Assembly: GCF_021596945.1 (NCBI RefSeq) | Contig: NZ_CP063779.1 | Location: forward strand, 4,314,001 to 4,378,000 | Direction of reading: 5' to 3' | Length of the DNA: 64,000 nucleotides | DNA from: Mongoliitalea daihaiensis | Lineage (GTDB): Bacteria; Bacteroidota; Bacteroidia; Cytophagales; Cyclobacteriaceae | Shown: positions 27,473 to 36,863 of the stretch, piece by piece | How the letters are laid out: each line of letters opens with the position of its first letter | Numbering within the stretch: the first letter of the stretch is position 1 | Position numbers and translations under genes: made by a program | The notes under the pieces: model-generated | Seen by the model: the letters and a program-made list of their open reading frames with translations, nothing else | Databases searched by the model: none | Told to the model about the DNA's origin: nothing

Positions 27473-28255
27473 AACGTATTCATTTAATTCCCTCGTTTTA
27501 ACGGACAGGTAAATTGATTCTTCATTATACCAGAACTCTCCTCTGTTGAAATAAACTGGACGGCATGGCAATTTCATGACTGCTTCTTTAAAAATCACAT
27601 TAGTTTCGGAGTGGGTGGAGTCTTCGATTTTCACTTCCCTTATTCTTCCTGTTTTATCTGACTTAACATTCACTGAGACTTTTATTGATTCCCCTTTCAA
27701 ATCTTCTATTTCATTAGGATTAAAATTCTTTAAGATGAAATTCTTTAAATCTTCCTTATCTGAATAATCACATTCAAAAGACTCAGTTTTTGTTGAATTG
27801 ACAACTCTTCCTTCTTTAATGGCAAATTTTATTTCCTGTTTATAAATTGGAGTATAAAATGACTGTTCATAAACTTGGTTTTTCCCTGCCCAATAATCTC
27901 CATCAACAAAATCTGCTCTTATTAATCCATCGGTAAATTTTATCCCTAATATTTCTTCTATCAATGGATTTAATTGTTTTTCTGAATGGCAATCAAATAC
28001 GTTGGATAAATACAGAACACCGTTAATTATTCTCCATTCTGCTCGAAAGCCTTTCCAACAATCAGAAGAAACTACATATTCATCTTTCCTTAACCTCAGG
28101 ATTTTATCACTTATTCCTTCAATCTTATCTAGTGGAGAATCATAAAAATTTAAAGTGTCCATTCCAAAAAATAGGACATCACGAATTTGGGAGGTCGCTT
28201 TTGATTGATTTGCAACCATAATAAGAATCAAAAATATGTAGATGGGTTTCATCAT
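27467..28255 (-). CDS. Secreted TonB-C-like protein (cassette 8; duplicated as cassette 18)
   Basis: 262 residues starting MMKPIYIFLILIMVANQS (signal peptide). The longer frame back to 28294 only translates attC sequence (MPAVSKLN) and is rejected. The C-terminal ~100 residues (IKVSVNVKSDKTGRIREVKI, then FKEAVMKLPCRPVYF) resemble the TonB C-terminal / energy-transducer fold seen in many Bacteroidota periplasmic proteins. The function is unknown. The stop TAA is inside the GCTAAC core. An apparently identical copy lies at 40881-41669. Confidence 0.7.
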   Translation of the reverse strand: MMKPIYIFLILIMVANQSKATSQIRDVLFFGMDTLNFYDSPLDKIEGISDKILRLRKDEYVVSSDCWKGFRAEWRIINGVLYLSNVFDCHSEKQLNPLIEEILGIKFTDGLIRADFVDGDYWAGKNQVYEQSFYTPIYKQEIKFAIKEGRVVNSTKTESFECDYSDKEDLKNFILKNFNPNEIEDLKGESIKVSVNVKSDKTGRIREVKIEDSTHSETNVIFKEAVMKLPCRPVYFNRGEFWYNEESIYLSVKTRELNEYVR

Positions 28256-28260
28256 ATGTT

Positions 28261-28391
28261 CGCCAACGTGATTCAGCTTGGAGACGGCGGGCATTCGGAG
28301 CCGTTCTCTTCCAGCCTACTCCTAATTTCTTAAATATACTGAACTGTCTATTTACTCTGAACCGCCCGCTGTATCCAAGGTGATGTTGAAC
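28261..28391. repeat. attC8 (family 1)
   Basis: CGCCAAC core, GTGATTCAGCTTGGAGACGG arm, CTGTATCCAAGGTGAT arm, followed by GTTGAAC, which belongs to the IS91-type element inserted here. Confidence 0.8.
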
Positions 28392-28519
28392 TGACACCCT
28401 ACGGGTGAGCGATTTACCTAAATTCTACTTATTTTTAGTTATATCAAAATCTTTCATCATGAAAACTCAAAAAAAACACGCTGGGCACCGTAGCCCTCAA
28501 TGATTCCGCTCAGGGGTAT

Positions 28520-28936
28520 TTGCTAAAACTCGCTTCTTTCCTAGAAGCAAAAGCATATTCCCCCATGACCATCCGCAACTATATGGCCGAAATGCGCTTT
28601 ATTTTTGCCTATTTCAATCATCTCAATCCTGAGCAGCTCACCCAAGATCACATCGCCTCCTACATCAACTACATCAAAAAAGAACATGCGGTGGGTAGAG
28701 ATAAATGTAGAATGACAGCCCAAAGCTGTAGCTTCTTTTTTAAACACATTTTGCCTTCGCCCTACGTAGTGCCTCACGCCCTCTATCCCCGAAAGGAGTT
28801 CAGGCTTCCTGAGATTCTCACCCAAGAGCAGATCAGTCATGTAATCCAATCTACTACCAATATAAAGCATAAAGCCATCATTGCTCTGTTCTATGGAACA
28901 GGGATCAGGCTGAGCGAACTTCGTTTCTTGAAATGA
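28520..28936 (+). CDS. Tyrosine recombinase of element A, N-terminal ORF (copy 3)
   Basis: 138 residues identical to the other two copies, ending at the ATGA overlap with the second ORF at 28933. Contains the core-binding domain and the catalytic Arg in GTGIRLSEL. Confidence 0.75.
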   Translation: MLKLASFLEAKAYSPMTIRNYMAEMRFIFAYFNHLNPEQLTQDHIASYINYIKKEHAVGRDKCRMTAQSCSFFFKHILPSPYVVPHALYPRKEFRLPEILTQEQISHVIQSTTNIKHKAIIALFYGTGIRLSELRFLK

Positions 28937-29355
28937 AACATATTTCTCGGACAGACATGCAGCTCAAAATTGTGGCTGGTAAAGGTAGTAGGGACAGGTT
29001 TACAATCCTTCCTGCTGCCGTTCTTCCTCTACTCGAAGCATATTACAGGGTACACAAGCCGAAAGTCTTTCTCTTTGAAGGACAAACTCCAGGCAAAGCT
29101 ATGAACGACCGCTCCATACAGCATGCCATCCGCATGGCCATGAATCAGGCGGGCTTTGAACAGTATGGTTTTTCTGCACATTCTATCAGGCATTCCTTTG
29201 CTACACACCTCTTGGATGCCGGTACGGACATCCATACCATCAAGCAGCTACTTGGACATTCCAAGATAGAGACTACCATGATCTATCTCCACCTGACCAA
29301 ACAGCGCAGGGATAAACTCGTCTCTCCTCTTGACCTGCTCGGTCATGGAAACTGA
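28933..29355 (+). CDS. Tyrosine recombinase of element A, C-terminal ORF (copy 3)
   Basis: 140 residues with Lys (VAGKGSRDR), HSIRHSFATH, LLGHSKIETT and Tyr in MIYLH, identical to the copy 1 half. It overlaps the transposase start by 11 bases. Confidence 0.75.
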   Translation: MKHISRTDMQLKIVAGKGSRDRFTILPAAVLPLLEAYYRVHKPKVFLFEGQTPGKAMNDRSIQHAIRMAMNQAGFEQYGFSAHSIRHSFATHLLDAGTDIHTIKQLLGHSKIETTMIYLHLTKQRRDKLVSPLDLLGHGN

Positions 29356-30499
29356 TGTTTCTTTTCAGTCCCTGTTCAGGCATCAATCCATCTCCAACTT
29401 CAATCCTTACAGCAGAGCGGTCTTTGCCGATCTTACTGCCTGTCATACCGCCGCAAAAGGGTATCACCTCAGCAGGTGCAATGAGCTGCATTGTGGAAAC
29501 ATCGCCCATAGATACCATTCCTGCGGCAACAGGCACTGCCCCAACTGTGGAAGCATGAAAAGGGATGCCTGGATTGAGAGTAGAATGGACGAACTCCTAC
29601 CTACCGCCTATTATCACATTGTCTTTACCCTGCCACATGAACTCAATCCAGTATTCATGGGGAACAGAGCTAAGCTATTCGACCTTTTGTTTCTGGCAGC
29701 TTCCCAAACCCTGCTCAAGCATGCAAAGATGCCTGAATACCTTGGTGCCGAACCGGGGATCACAATGGTACTGCACACATGGGGACAGGATCTTAGTTTT
29801 CACCCTCACGTCCACTGCATCGTCAGTGCCGGAGGATATGACGGACAGAGATGGGTAGATGCCAAACGCAAAAACAACCGATTCCTTTTTCCACAGAAAA
29901 GTATGGCAAATATATTCAAAGCAATCTTCATGGAAGGGTTGGAAAAAGACAGCTCAATTGGCTGGATTGGAAATAAAAACAGCTTACTGAAAGCCATAAG
30001 GTTCAAAAAATGGAACGTCTATGCCAAAGCTCCTTTCGGTTCGCCTGACAGGGTAGTGGAATATCTTGGACGTTACACACACAAGATTGCCATCACCAGA
30101 CACCGAATCCTTGAGGTCAACGCAACACACATCAAGTTCAAATACAAAGACTATTCAGACGGTTCCAAAACAAAACAGATGTGGCTTACCCATCAGGAAT
30201 TCCTTCGACGGTTTGAGCAGCATATATTGCCAAAAAGGTTTGTCAAAATCCGCCACTTCGGATACCTGAGACTAAAGGGAAAAACTGAACGGTTGGCACT
30301 GATACGGTCGTCACTCAATATGCAACCGGCCAAACTCAAAGTCATCATCCCATTCCAGATCAGAATGTTTGAAAAATACGGCAGGGATATCCACAAATGT
30401 CCCTGCTGCGAACATGGAAGAATGGAAACCATCTTTGATACTAGGGACAAATCAGGAAGAAAGCCAAAACCTCTTAAACCAAATCCCGCACCTTCTTGA
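29345..30499 (+). CDS. IS91-family transposase (intact)
   Basis: 384 residues from METDVSFQSLFRHQ. Zinc-binding N-terminus CHTAAKGYHLSRC and HSCGNRHCPNC, HUH motif FHPHVHCIVSAGG, the region VEYLGRYTHKIAITRH with the likely nicking tyrosines, and C-terminal CPCCEHGRMETIFD. The start at 29345 is preferred over the in-frame ATG at 29330 because it follows the recombinase coding end with a short overlap; either is possible. Full length compared with the two broken copies. Confidence 0.85.
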   Translation: METDVSFQSLFRHQSISNFNPYSRAVFADLTACHTAAKGYHLSRCNELHCGNIAHRYHSCGNRHCPNCGSMKRDAWIESRMDELLPTAYYHIVFTLPHELNPVFMGNRAKLFDLLFLAASQTLLKHAKMPEYLGAEPGITMVLHTWGQDLSFHPHVHCIVSAGGYDGQRWVDAKRKNNRFLFPQKSMANIFKAIFMEGLEKDSSIGWIGNKNSLLKAIRFKKWNVYAKAPFGSPDRVVEYLGRYTHKIAITRHRILEVNATHIKFKYKDYSDGSKTKQMWLTHQEFLRRFEQHILPKRFVKIRHFGYLRLKGKTERLALIRSSLNMQPAKLKVIIPFQIRMFEKYGRDIHKCPCCEHGRMETIFDTRDKSGRKPKPLKPNPAPS

Positions 30500-30716
30500 T
30501 CCAATTTCTGGATCCAAGAAATCAAGGGTTGGGTCCAAGACATGCCGAAAATTCAAATCCCCAGGTGTTGGGTGGGGGAAGTCATGCCCAAAGCAAAGCA
30601 AAAACTCCCAAAGTCATCGAAAAACAGAAACAACCGCTTCCTAAAATCCACCAACCAGCCTACTATTCCACCTAGCAAGACCTTCACCCTGCGAATGTCA
30701 GTCAACAGCCACTAGC

Positions 30717-30758
30717 AAAAAGCCCTGATAGATTTTTTCTCCTATCAGGGCTTTTTTT
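30717..30758 (+). terminator. Terminal hairpin of element A, copy 3
   Basis: Same 11-bp stem and T-run as in copies 1 and 2. Confidence 0.75.
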
Positions 30759-30808
30759 CGAGGACTTTTCTCTAGTGGGCTAAATGTTATCTGTAGCTTT
30801 ACTTTGCT

Positions 30809-31519
30809 TTATTTCCAAAATTGCCACCATTTAATCCTAATTACTTCTCCAATAACCATCGGGTTTTTAGTAATTACTATGTCATTTTTTGGTAGGTCTG
30901 AAATTTTTAAATTTAACTCAGTGTCATTTTCTAATCCAGTAGATTTGACTATAAGTGTTATTTCTTCTTTCTTATATTTTTTTGGAATTACTATTTGAAA
31001 ATTTCCCAAAGAGTCTGTTTCGGATTTAATTTTTGTTCCCTTAACAATTACAAATGTTTTAACTGGATAATCCCAACCTTCTTCAACAACTTTCCCTTTT
31101 ATGATATTAGGAATACTGTCACTTGAACTTATTTGAGTATAAAAATTTCCTTTATTATGAGGCAAATCCCTAATATTCAATTCTGTTTTAAAGTAATTAT
31201 CTTCATTAGTATTTGAATAACTTACCGTTGTTAATGTCATTAAAGCCAGAGTTGCTGCAATTTTATTCCAATGGTTTATTTTATTGGCTTTGTTTATATT
31301 CAAAATCCTATTCATTTGGCTTTGATTTAGCCTGGCACAAATAGATTCTTCACTTCCATTTAGATAATTGACGATTTCTTCATCTGTCATTTTAGAAAAA
31401 TCCGTAACATTTTTGGAGCAGATTGAACAAAATTTCCCTCTTTCAAAATCAGACATACTTGTCCAGTTTATCTTATTACAAGGTTTTTCAATCGATATTT
31501 TTAATCTGCTGTTTTTCAT
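30809..31519 (-). CDS. Carboxypeptidase-regulatory-like membrane protein (cassette 9)
   Basis: 236 residues from MKNSRLKISIEKPCNKINWT; the longer frame to 31561 only reads attC and is rejected. The N-terminal ~65 residues carry FCSICSKNVTDFSKMTDEEI, a cysteine-containing cytoplasmic motif common in Bacteroidota proteins. One membrane helix follows near KIAATLALMTLTTVS. The outside part contains a CarboxypepD_reg-like beta domain (IKGKVVEEGWDYPVKTFVIV, then TDSLGNFQIVIPK). The role is unknown. Confidence 0.7.
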   Translation of the reverse strand: MKNSRLKISIEKPCNKINWTSMSDFERGKFCSICSKNVTDFSKMTDEEIVNYLNGSEESICARLNQSQMNRILNINKANKINHWNKIAATLALMTLTTVSYSNTNEDNYFKTELNIRDLPHNKGNFYTQISSSDSIPNIIKGKVVEEGWDYPVKTFVIVKGTKIKSETDSLGNFQIVIPKKYKKEEITLIVKSTGLENDTELNLKISDLPKNDIVITKNPMVIGEVIRIKWWQFWK

Positions 31520-31527
31520 ATAGTTAC

Positions 31528-31659
31528 AGATAACGTGATTCAGCTTGGAGACGGCGGGCATTCAGAGCCGTTCCCTTTCAGCCTACTCCTAACTTCTTAA
31601 AGATACTAAACTTTCAATTTAATGGGAACCGCCCGCTGTCTTCCAAGGTGATGTTAGCA
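31528..31659. repeat. attC9 (family 1)
   Basis: GATAAC core, GTGATTCAGCTTGGAGACGG arm, CTGTCTTCCAAGGTGAT arm, GTTAGCA core. Confidence 0.8.
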
Positions 31660-31673
31660 TACGTCTTCCTTTT

Positions 31674-32291
31674 TCAATAAGATACTCTAAACCAGTTCTT
31701 ATCTATTTTTTTGTTTTTGTGTAATCCATTTGAATAAGATATTCTTTCTTCTATTTCTTTGATTTCATCTTGATCTTCTGAATATACAAATGCTGAATAA
31801 TGGTCTAAAAATCCTCTATTAATGAAAAATTTAACTGTGAAAAACCCTTCACTTGACTGATAAATTAAGATTTCATTTCCGCCATTAGAAATCGGAGGGA
31901 AATTCCAGTTGCTTAATTTTGCTATTCCATTATTATATTTTCCATTTGGTTGGATCTTGCCCTCTTTTATTAATTCAATTATCTCTTCTCTTTCTTTTTT
32001 TCTTATACTCCAGTCTAATTTTTCTATCAGCGATTCACCTAAAACCAAAGTCAAGCTTCCAATTAAAAATGTTAATCCAAGGATAATTTTGGGTGTTCTT
32101 TTTATCTGATCTGATTTTTTTACCATTACAACAAGAAGCCAAATTGTCAATCCAAATCCAACAACAACATAGGGAGCAATAATTATGATTGCTAACATTC
32201 CAAAGGTGTAATAATAAAATAGAGGAGCTTGGATAATTGCCATTAATAGCAAAAAGAATGAAAGGATGCTATAAATGTTGCTTTTGTTCAT
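31674..32291 (-). CDS. Small membrane protein (cassette 10)
   Basis: 205 residues from MNKSNIYSILSFFLLLMAI; the start at 32291 is chosen because the longer frame runs into the attC. The N-terminal half has three to four hydrophobic helices (SFFLLLMAII; AIIIIAPYVVVGFGLTIWLL; IILGLTFLIGSLTLVL). The C-terminal half is soluble and mixed. No family is recognised. Confidence 0.65.
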   Translation of the reverse strand: MNKSNIYSILSFFLLLMAIIQAPLFYYYTFGMLAIIIIAPYVVVGFGLTIWLLVVMVKKSDQIKRTPKIILGLTFLIGSLTLVLGESLIEKLDWSIRKKEREEIIELIKEGKIQPNGKYNNGIAKLSNWNFPPISNGGNEILIYQSSEGFFTVKFFINRGFLDHYSAFVYSEDQDEIKEIEERISYSNGLHKNKKIDKNWFRVSY

Positions 32292-32299
32292 TGTATGTA

Positions 32300-32431
32300 T
32301 GCTAACGGTTTGGCGCTTGGCGCAGTGGCGGATTTCGGAGCACAAAACTGTCAATACACCACAAAAGTTGATGCGAGGTAGAATGTTCAATTAACCACTT
32401 CATCCGCCATTGAGCCAAACGCCTGTTGAAC
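32300..32431. repeat. attC10 (family 2)
   Basis: GCTAAC core; arms GGTTTGGCGCTTGGCG..TGGCGGAT and ATCCGCCATTGAGCCAAACGCC, then GTTGAAC of the inserted element B. Confidence 0.8.
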
Positions 32432-32517
32432 AAAAGCTTCGCTAGCCCTGCCACTCTGAATCCTTCCCTAAGATAGCTGATTTTTCGTATACATCAGTAT
32501 ACCCAGATTCACTTATC

Positions 32518-33429
32518 ATGACTTTCAAAAAAGAAAATTACACGACTACCGTACAAAAAGCTAAGGTCGTCGTACCGGGATTCAAACAGGCATTCTCCTG
32601 GTTCGAAGAACGAATGGTTCTCGACCAATGCTCCAAAAGCATGGCCAACAATTACGGACGGAACATCGCCCATTTGGCACTTCACTTCGGTAAACTACCA
32701 CATGAAGTACCCATCGATCAGGTCAACTCATACCTCTATCGCCTTACCGTCCATGATAACCTCTCCATAAGCTTCTTCAAACAGACCGTCTTTGGCTTGA
32801 GGTACTGGTACAGACTCTTTGGTCTCAACGACCAGGCACTACAGATGCCTTCCATCAAACATACCCAAACACTTCCAACAGTCCTCTCCAAACAGGAATG
32901 CAAGGACATCTTTGCTGCCCCAAGACTCCTCAAACACCGCTTCCTCCTCGCCTTTGCTTATGCAGCCGGGCTTCGGATGAATGAACTTCGCCATCTTAAA
33001 ATCACCGATGTAGATCTCCAGCGCAAACAGATACATATCCGGCAAGCAAAAGGCAGAAAGGACCGCTATGTCATCCTTGCAGATCTGCTCGTAGATAGAT
33101 TCAAAAAATATATCACCGAAGTCAAGCCACAAACCTATCTCTTTGAAGGGCAAACTCCCGGGCAGGTACTCGGAGAACGCAGCATCCAATACATCATCAA
33201 TGAAGCCGTTAGCAAAACAGACATCACCAAAAATGTCTCCATGCATACACTCCGGCACAGCTTCGCAACCCACCTGCTCGAAGACGGTCTCGACATCCAT
33301 TCCATCCAACGACTCCTAGGCCACAGCGACATCCGAACTACCATCGTCTACCTGCACATCGCACAGGTTACCCCAAAATCAGCACACAGTCCGCTCGACT
33401 CCCTATACCACTATCACGGACATCCATGA
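32518..33429 (+). CDS. Tyrosine recombinase of element B
   Basis: 303 residues: core-binding domain (WFEERMVLDQCSKSMANNYG), then a catalytic domain with Arg in AYAAGLRMNELRHLK, Lys in RQAKGRKDRYV, HTLRHSFATHLLEDG, LLGHSDIRTT and Tyr in IVYLHI. One continuous gene, unlike element A. It ends ATGA with the transposase start, a 4-base overlap. XerC/D-like. In IS91-like elements with such a gene its role is not established; it may resolve or target insertions. Confidence 0.85.
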   Translation: MTFKKENYTTTVQKAKVVVPGFKQAFSWFEERMVLDQCSKSMANNYGRNIAHLALHFGKLPHEVPIDQVNSYLYRLTVHDNLSISFFKQTVFGLRYWYRLFGLNDQALQMPSIKHTQTLPTVLSKQECKDIFAAPRLLKHRFLLAFAYAAGLRMNELRHLKITDVDLQRKQIHIRQAKGRKDRYVILADLLVDRFKKYITEVKPQTYLFEGQTPGQVLGERSIQYIINEAVSKTDITKNVSMHTLRHSFATHLLEDGLDIHSIQRLLGHSDIRTTIVYLHIAQVTPKSAHSPLDSLYHYHGHP

Positions 33430-34592
33430 AACCCGCTCACGAACTCGCCGAAATCATACGCCTCTACGGTGATTCCTTCAGCGCATCCCATGATCCGCTC
33501 AAACACCATCAGCGAACCCTCCATGCCCTGTCCATCTGCCGAACCGCTGCTCTCGGAGGACATGTTCAGCGCTGTGACAACCCTGACTGCAAACACGAAA
33601 TCCTCGCTTACAACTCCTGCCGTAACCGTCACTGTCCCAAGTGTCAACATGCAGAACGGGAAAAGTGGATAGCGGCCCGCATGAAAGACTTACTCGACTG
33701 CACATACTTCCATCTGGTATTCACCATCCCCGAGGAACTCAACACTTTCTGCCTACGCTTCCCCAAGCAACTCTACCACATCTTATTCCAAGCCAGCAAA
33801 GAAACCCTCTTCACCTTTGGACATGACCCCAAACACCTCGGAGCACAGATGGGAGCTGTTTCCATTCTCCATACTTGGGGGCAGAACTTAACGCTCCATC
33901 CACATGTACACATGATTGTCCCTGGAGGTGGCTTTACCAAACAAAAACGATGGAAAACATGTGCATCTAGCGGAGATTTCCTATTCCCTATCAAAGCCAT
34001 GGCTACAGTATACCGGGGAAAGTTCCTTCAAGAATTCCTCCGCTTTGCCAAACAGGCTGAACTTCCAATCACTCCACAACTCAGAAAAACCCTCTATTCC
34101 AAAAACTGGGTTGTCTACGCCAAGAGGCCTTTCCAAAACCCCGCAGCTGTTGTCGAATACCTCGGTAGGTACACCCATCGGGTAGCCATCTCTAACCACT
34201 GGATAAAATCCACCGACAACGGAAAAGTATCCTTCTCCTACAAAGACTACGCACACGGGGCCGTCACCAAAATCATGACTCTCGACGCTGGCGAGTTTCT
34301 GCGTCGCTTTTGCTTACACGTCCTACCTCCAATGTTTGTCAAAATCCGACACTATGGTTTCCTCTCCAGAAGAAAAAAAGAAGAACTCAGAGCCTTCCAG
34401 CAAGAACAGGGTATCAACTCAGCATGTGTTCAAAAAGAAAAACATGGAGACCCACTCTATTTCCAAGAAGATTACAACATCACCATCTGCCCCTGCTGCC
34501 ACAAGGGGACACTCATCACCATCGTTTACTTCGCCGCAAATGCACCTCCGCCAACCATCAACAATAAACTCAAAGCACATGTAAAAACCTAA
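33426..34592 (+). CDS. IS91-family transposase of element B
   Basis: 388 residues: zinc-binding CRTAALGGHVQRC and NSCRNRHCPKC, HUH motif LHPHVHMIVPGGG, the region VEYLGRYTHRVAISNH, and C-terminal CPCCHKGTLITIV. Overlaps the recombinase by 4 bases. Intact and probably active. Confidence 0.85.
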   Translation: MKPAHELAEIIRLYGDSFSASHDPLKHHQRTLHALSICRTAALGGHVQRCDNPDCKHEILAYNSCRNRHCPKCQHAEREKWIAARMKDLLDCTYFHLVFTIPEELNTFCLRFPKQLYHILFQASKETLFTFGHDPKHLGAQMGAVSILHTWGQNLTLHPHVHMIVPGGGFTKQKRWKTCASSGDFLFPIKAMATVYRGKFLQEFLRFAKQAELPITPQLRKTLYSKNWVVYAKRPFQNPAAVVEYLGRYTHRVAISNHWIKSTDNGKVSFSYKDYAHGAVTKIMTLDAGEFLRRFCLHVLPPMFVKIRHYGFLSRRKKEELRAFQQEQGINSACVQKEKHGDPLYFQEDYNITICPCCHKGTLITIVYFAANAPPPTINNKLKAHVKT

Positions 34593-34815
34593 AAAACAGC
34601 TCATACAAGCAAAGGAAAACCATTGGATAAAAGACATTCAGACGCTGAAAAAACAGTAAACAACTTAGCAAAAAGCTCAAAATAATAGATAGCAGTCAAT
34701 TACTACTATCAAAACCTCCTATAAGAAACCAGATTTTTTAACCATCAGGAACCACTACAAACTTTTAATCCCCATAGCTAAACCATCTCTCAACCCCGCT
34801 ACACTTCTGTCAACA

Positions 34816-34860
34816 GGGGCTAATTCCGAAATTCCGCTGCGCTACACTTCGGTTTAGCCC
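34816..34860. other. Terminal hairpin of element B
   Basis: GGGGCTAAttCCGAA pairs with TTCGGtTTAGCCC, eight bases before the element end. It is probably the ori-type hairpin recognised by the transposase, inferred from the IS91 family pattern. The 220 bases between the transposase and this hairpin contain no gene. Confidence 0.55.
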
Positions 34861-34880
34861 TTATATGTTATAGGGCGTTT

Positions 34881-35537
34881 TTATTTCTGTCCACCAAGCC
34901 ATATGTCTCCACGTTTAAATGAAAAAGATTCTGTTATGTCTCCAATTGGTTCTTTAAACTTGCTTGTCCGATGGGGCTTTTTTAAAAGTTTTGCGAACCA
35001 TATTTTGATGTCTTCATAATCTTGTCTTGAAGCATAAATTTCGGGTTCTCCAACTTCTGTGTTGTCATAATGGTCTTCGTCTAAACGATACTCCCAAATG
35101 AAGCTTTCAAGTCTGCCTTGTAATTCACCATAATTGTCTTCGTTTAATACTTTGCTCTTTTCTGGATTAAAGAATGTGTTTTCATAAAAGTCAACATTGT
35201 CGCCAATTGCACACACAACCTGTGATTGAGAAAAGCGTGGTTCGAAAAGCCAAATTTTTAAATAATAGGGTTGTCCAAGCTTGTCGAGTTGGCTTTTCCA
35301 AGCTTCGTAAATGTCCAAAAGTCCTTTGAGTATTTTTTGTTTTGTCTTTCGTGTTGGTTCAGGAGTCATACTATTTGTTAATGAAAGTCCACTCCAAGGG
35401 TGAACCCTAATTTTTGCATAGTAACGGTCTCTTTCGTTAAGCAAATAGTCAGTCAGATTGAGGTCTAAATTGTCAAGACGCCAACTTTCAATTTCCTTCC
35501 ATCTTCTTTTATGTCCACGTATTTTTTTCTTTCTCAC
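34881..35537 (-). CDS. Hypothetical protein (cassette 11)
   Basis: 218 residues, soluble, starting MRKKKIRGHKRRWKEIESWR. It contains YYAKIRVHPWSGLSLTNS and IWLFEPRFSQSQVVCAIGDN, and ends IWLGGQK. No family is recognised. The cassette edges GTTATAGGGCG and TGCCATATAAC are complementary with two mismatches. Confidence 0.6.
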   Translation of the reverse strand: MRKKKIRGHKRRWKEIESWRLDNLDLNLTDYLLNERDRYYAKIRVHPWSGLSLTNSMTPEPTRKTKQKILKGLLDIYEAWKSQLDKLGQPYYLKIWLFEPRFSQSQVVCAIGDNVDFYENTFFNPEKSKVLNEDNYGELQGRLESFIWEYRLDEDHYDNTEVGEPEIYASRQDYEDIKIWFAKLLKKPHRTSKFKEPIGDITESFSFKRGDIWLGGQK

Positions 35538-35556
35538 GGTCGTCTGTTAAAATGCC

Positions 35557-35687
35557 ATATAACGTGATTCAGCTTGGAGACGGCGGGCTTTCGGAGCCGC
35601 ATTCTTCCAGCTTACTCCTACCTTCTTAAAGATACTTATTTTCATATTTACACTGAACCGCCCGCTGTATCCAAGGTGATGTTAGGC
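35557..35687. repeat. attC11 (family 1)
   Basis: ATATAAC core, GTGATTCAGCTTGGAGACGG arm, CTGTATCCAAGGTGAT arm, GTTAGGC core. Confidence 0.8.
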
Positions 35688-36713
35688 GTTCGTTGTTTTT
35701 CTTTCGAGCCCATCTATATATCCAATTTTGAATAGTCTTTCTTTGTTTTCTTTGTCAATTTTTGTCTTTGCAGTATAAAAAGCAAGAATGTCAAGTGACT
35801 TTGGAAATTTTTGTTTAATGAACTCGTCAAAATTTATGTCTGTCTTAGAAATTCTTAATTGATTAAGTGCACTTAATTTTTCAAGACCTGTTAATGATTT
35901 AAAGGTTTTACAGTTGATTAACTTAAAGTCTGTCAAGGACAAAATCTCTTTGTCGAAATGAAGCTCAGTCAATTGTATTTGGTCTTCAATTAGGAGATTT
36001 TTCAGTTTCTTGAAGTTTGAAATGTTTTTGAAACTATTAAATGCTCTAACCCTAATTATTTCAAGAGTTTCAATTTCGTTTTCTTCAATTTCATCTAAAT
36101 TTTCTCGTCCACCTAATACAAAGTGTAATGATTTAAGTTTTTTGAGTTTGTTTACAAAGTCTAATTTCACCTTCGAAATTGAATTTAAACCCAAATATTC
36201 CAATTCTGTCAGCTTGCCAACAACGTCAATGTTTTTCGTATGTCCACTAATAATTAAGAAGTTTAAATCTTTGTAGTTTTCTAAATGTTGAAGATTAAGT
36301 GCTTTTGTTCTTGTCTCACCGATTATTAACTCTTTGAGGTTTTTAAGATTGTTAGCTTGAAGAATTTCAGTCTCTTTGAGTTCGAACACACCCAAACTTA
36401 GTCGTCTCAAATTTTTCAATTCAGTCAAGACTTCCAAATTGTCGACTTTCAATAAACAGTCAAGCCAAAGGGCTTTAATGTTCGGTAATTTTAAAAGTGT
36501 TTTGCAGTCGAACGAACCTTGATAATGACCATAAAAGCGAACGCTAAAATTATCGTCATATTCTAAACAAAGTTCGTTTAGTTCGGCAAGTATTTTGTCA
36601 GTATATAATTTGTCAGAGAATTGAACAATAACAAGTTTTCCGTCCTTTAAATCCTTGTCGATTAATAGTCGGTCAATTTTCTCTGGATTATTTATTCTGT
36701 TCTGTGGTCTCAT
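35682..36713 (-). CDS. Leucine-rich-repeat protein (cassette 12)
   Basis: 343 residues from MRPQNRINNPEKIDRLLIDK; the longer frame to 36755 reads attC and is rejected. From residue ~90 there are about ten irregular LRR units (LTELKNLRRLSLGVFELKE; LTELEYLGLNSISKVKL; LEKLSALNQLRISKT). No signal peptide or membrane helix, so cytoplasmic, probably a protein-binding scaffold. The stop TAA is in the CCTAAC core. It is the largest single cassette gene here. Confidence 0.75.
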   Translation of the reverse strand: MRPQNRINNPEKIDRLLIDKDLKDGKLVIVQFSDKLYTDKILAELNELCLEYDDNFSVRFYGHYQGSFDCKTLLKLPNIKALWLDCLLKVDNLEVLTELKNLRRLSLGVFELKETEILQANNLKNLKELIIGETRTKALNLQHLENYKDLNFLIISGHTKNIDVVGKLTELEYLGLNSISKVKLDFVNKLKKLKSLHFVLGGRENLDEIEENEIETLEIIRVRAFNSFKNISNFKKLKNLLIEDQIQLTELHFDKEILSLTDFKLINCKTFKSLTGLEKLSALNQLRISKTDINFDEFIKQKFPKSLDILAFYTAKTKIDKENKERLFKIGYIDGLERKTTNA

Positions 36714-36721
36714 ACAATGAC

Positions 36722-36852
36722 GCCTAACGGGATTCAGCTTGGAAACGGCGGGCATTCGGAGACGTTATCTTCGAGTCTACTCCTAACTTCTTAAAGATAC
36801 TAAACTTTCTATTTACTCTGAACCGCCCGCTGTATCCAAGGTGATGTTGTGG
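36722..36852. repeat. attC12 (family 1)
   Basis: GCCTAAC core, CAGCTTGGAAACGGCGGGC arm, CTGTATCCAAGGTGAT arm, GTTGTGG core. Confidence 0.8.
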
Positions 36853-36863
36853 TGTCGTGATTT

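Larger units (their letters stand above)
28385..30785 (+). mobile_element. IS91-type element A, copy 3 (intact transposase)
   Basis: Same ends as copies 1 and 2, placed directly after GGTGAT of a family-1 attC and followed by GTTATCTGTAGC of cassette 9. The transposase is full length, so this is the likely active copy. Confidence 0.85.
32425..34866 (+). mobile_element. IS91-type element B (tyrosine recombinase + transposase)
   Basis: About 2.4 kb, starting GTTGAACAAAAGC and ending TAGCCCTTATAT, followed by GTTATAGGG of cassette 11. Different sequence from element A but the same gene order, the same GTTGAAC start and the same placement exactly at an attC crossover. Both genes are intact. Confidence 0.8.

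Noticed and set aside
27302..27487. Plus-strand frame spanning an attC (61 codons)
   Set aside because: It mostly translates the attC hairpin (similar peptides arise at other attC sites) and has no independent support.
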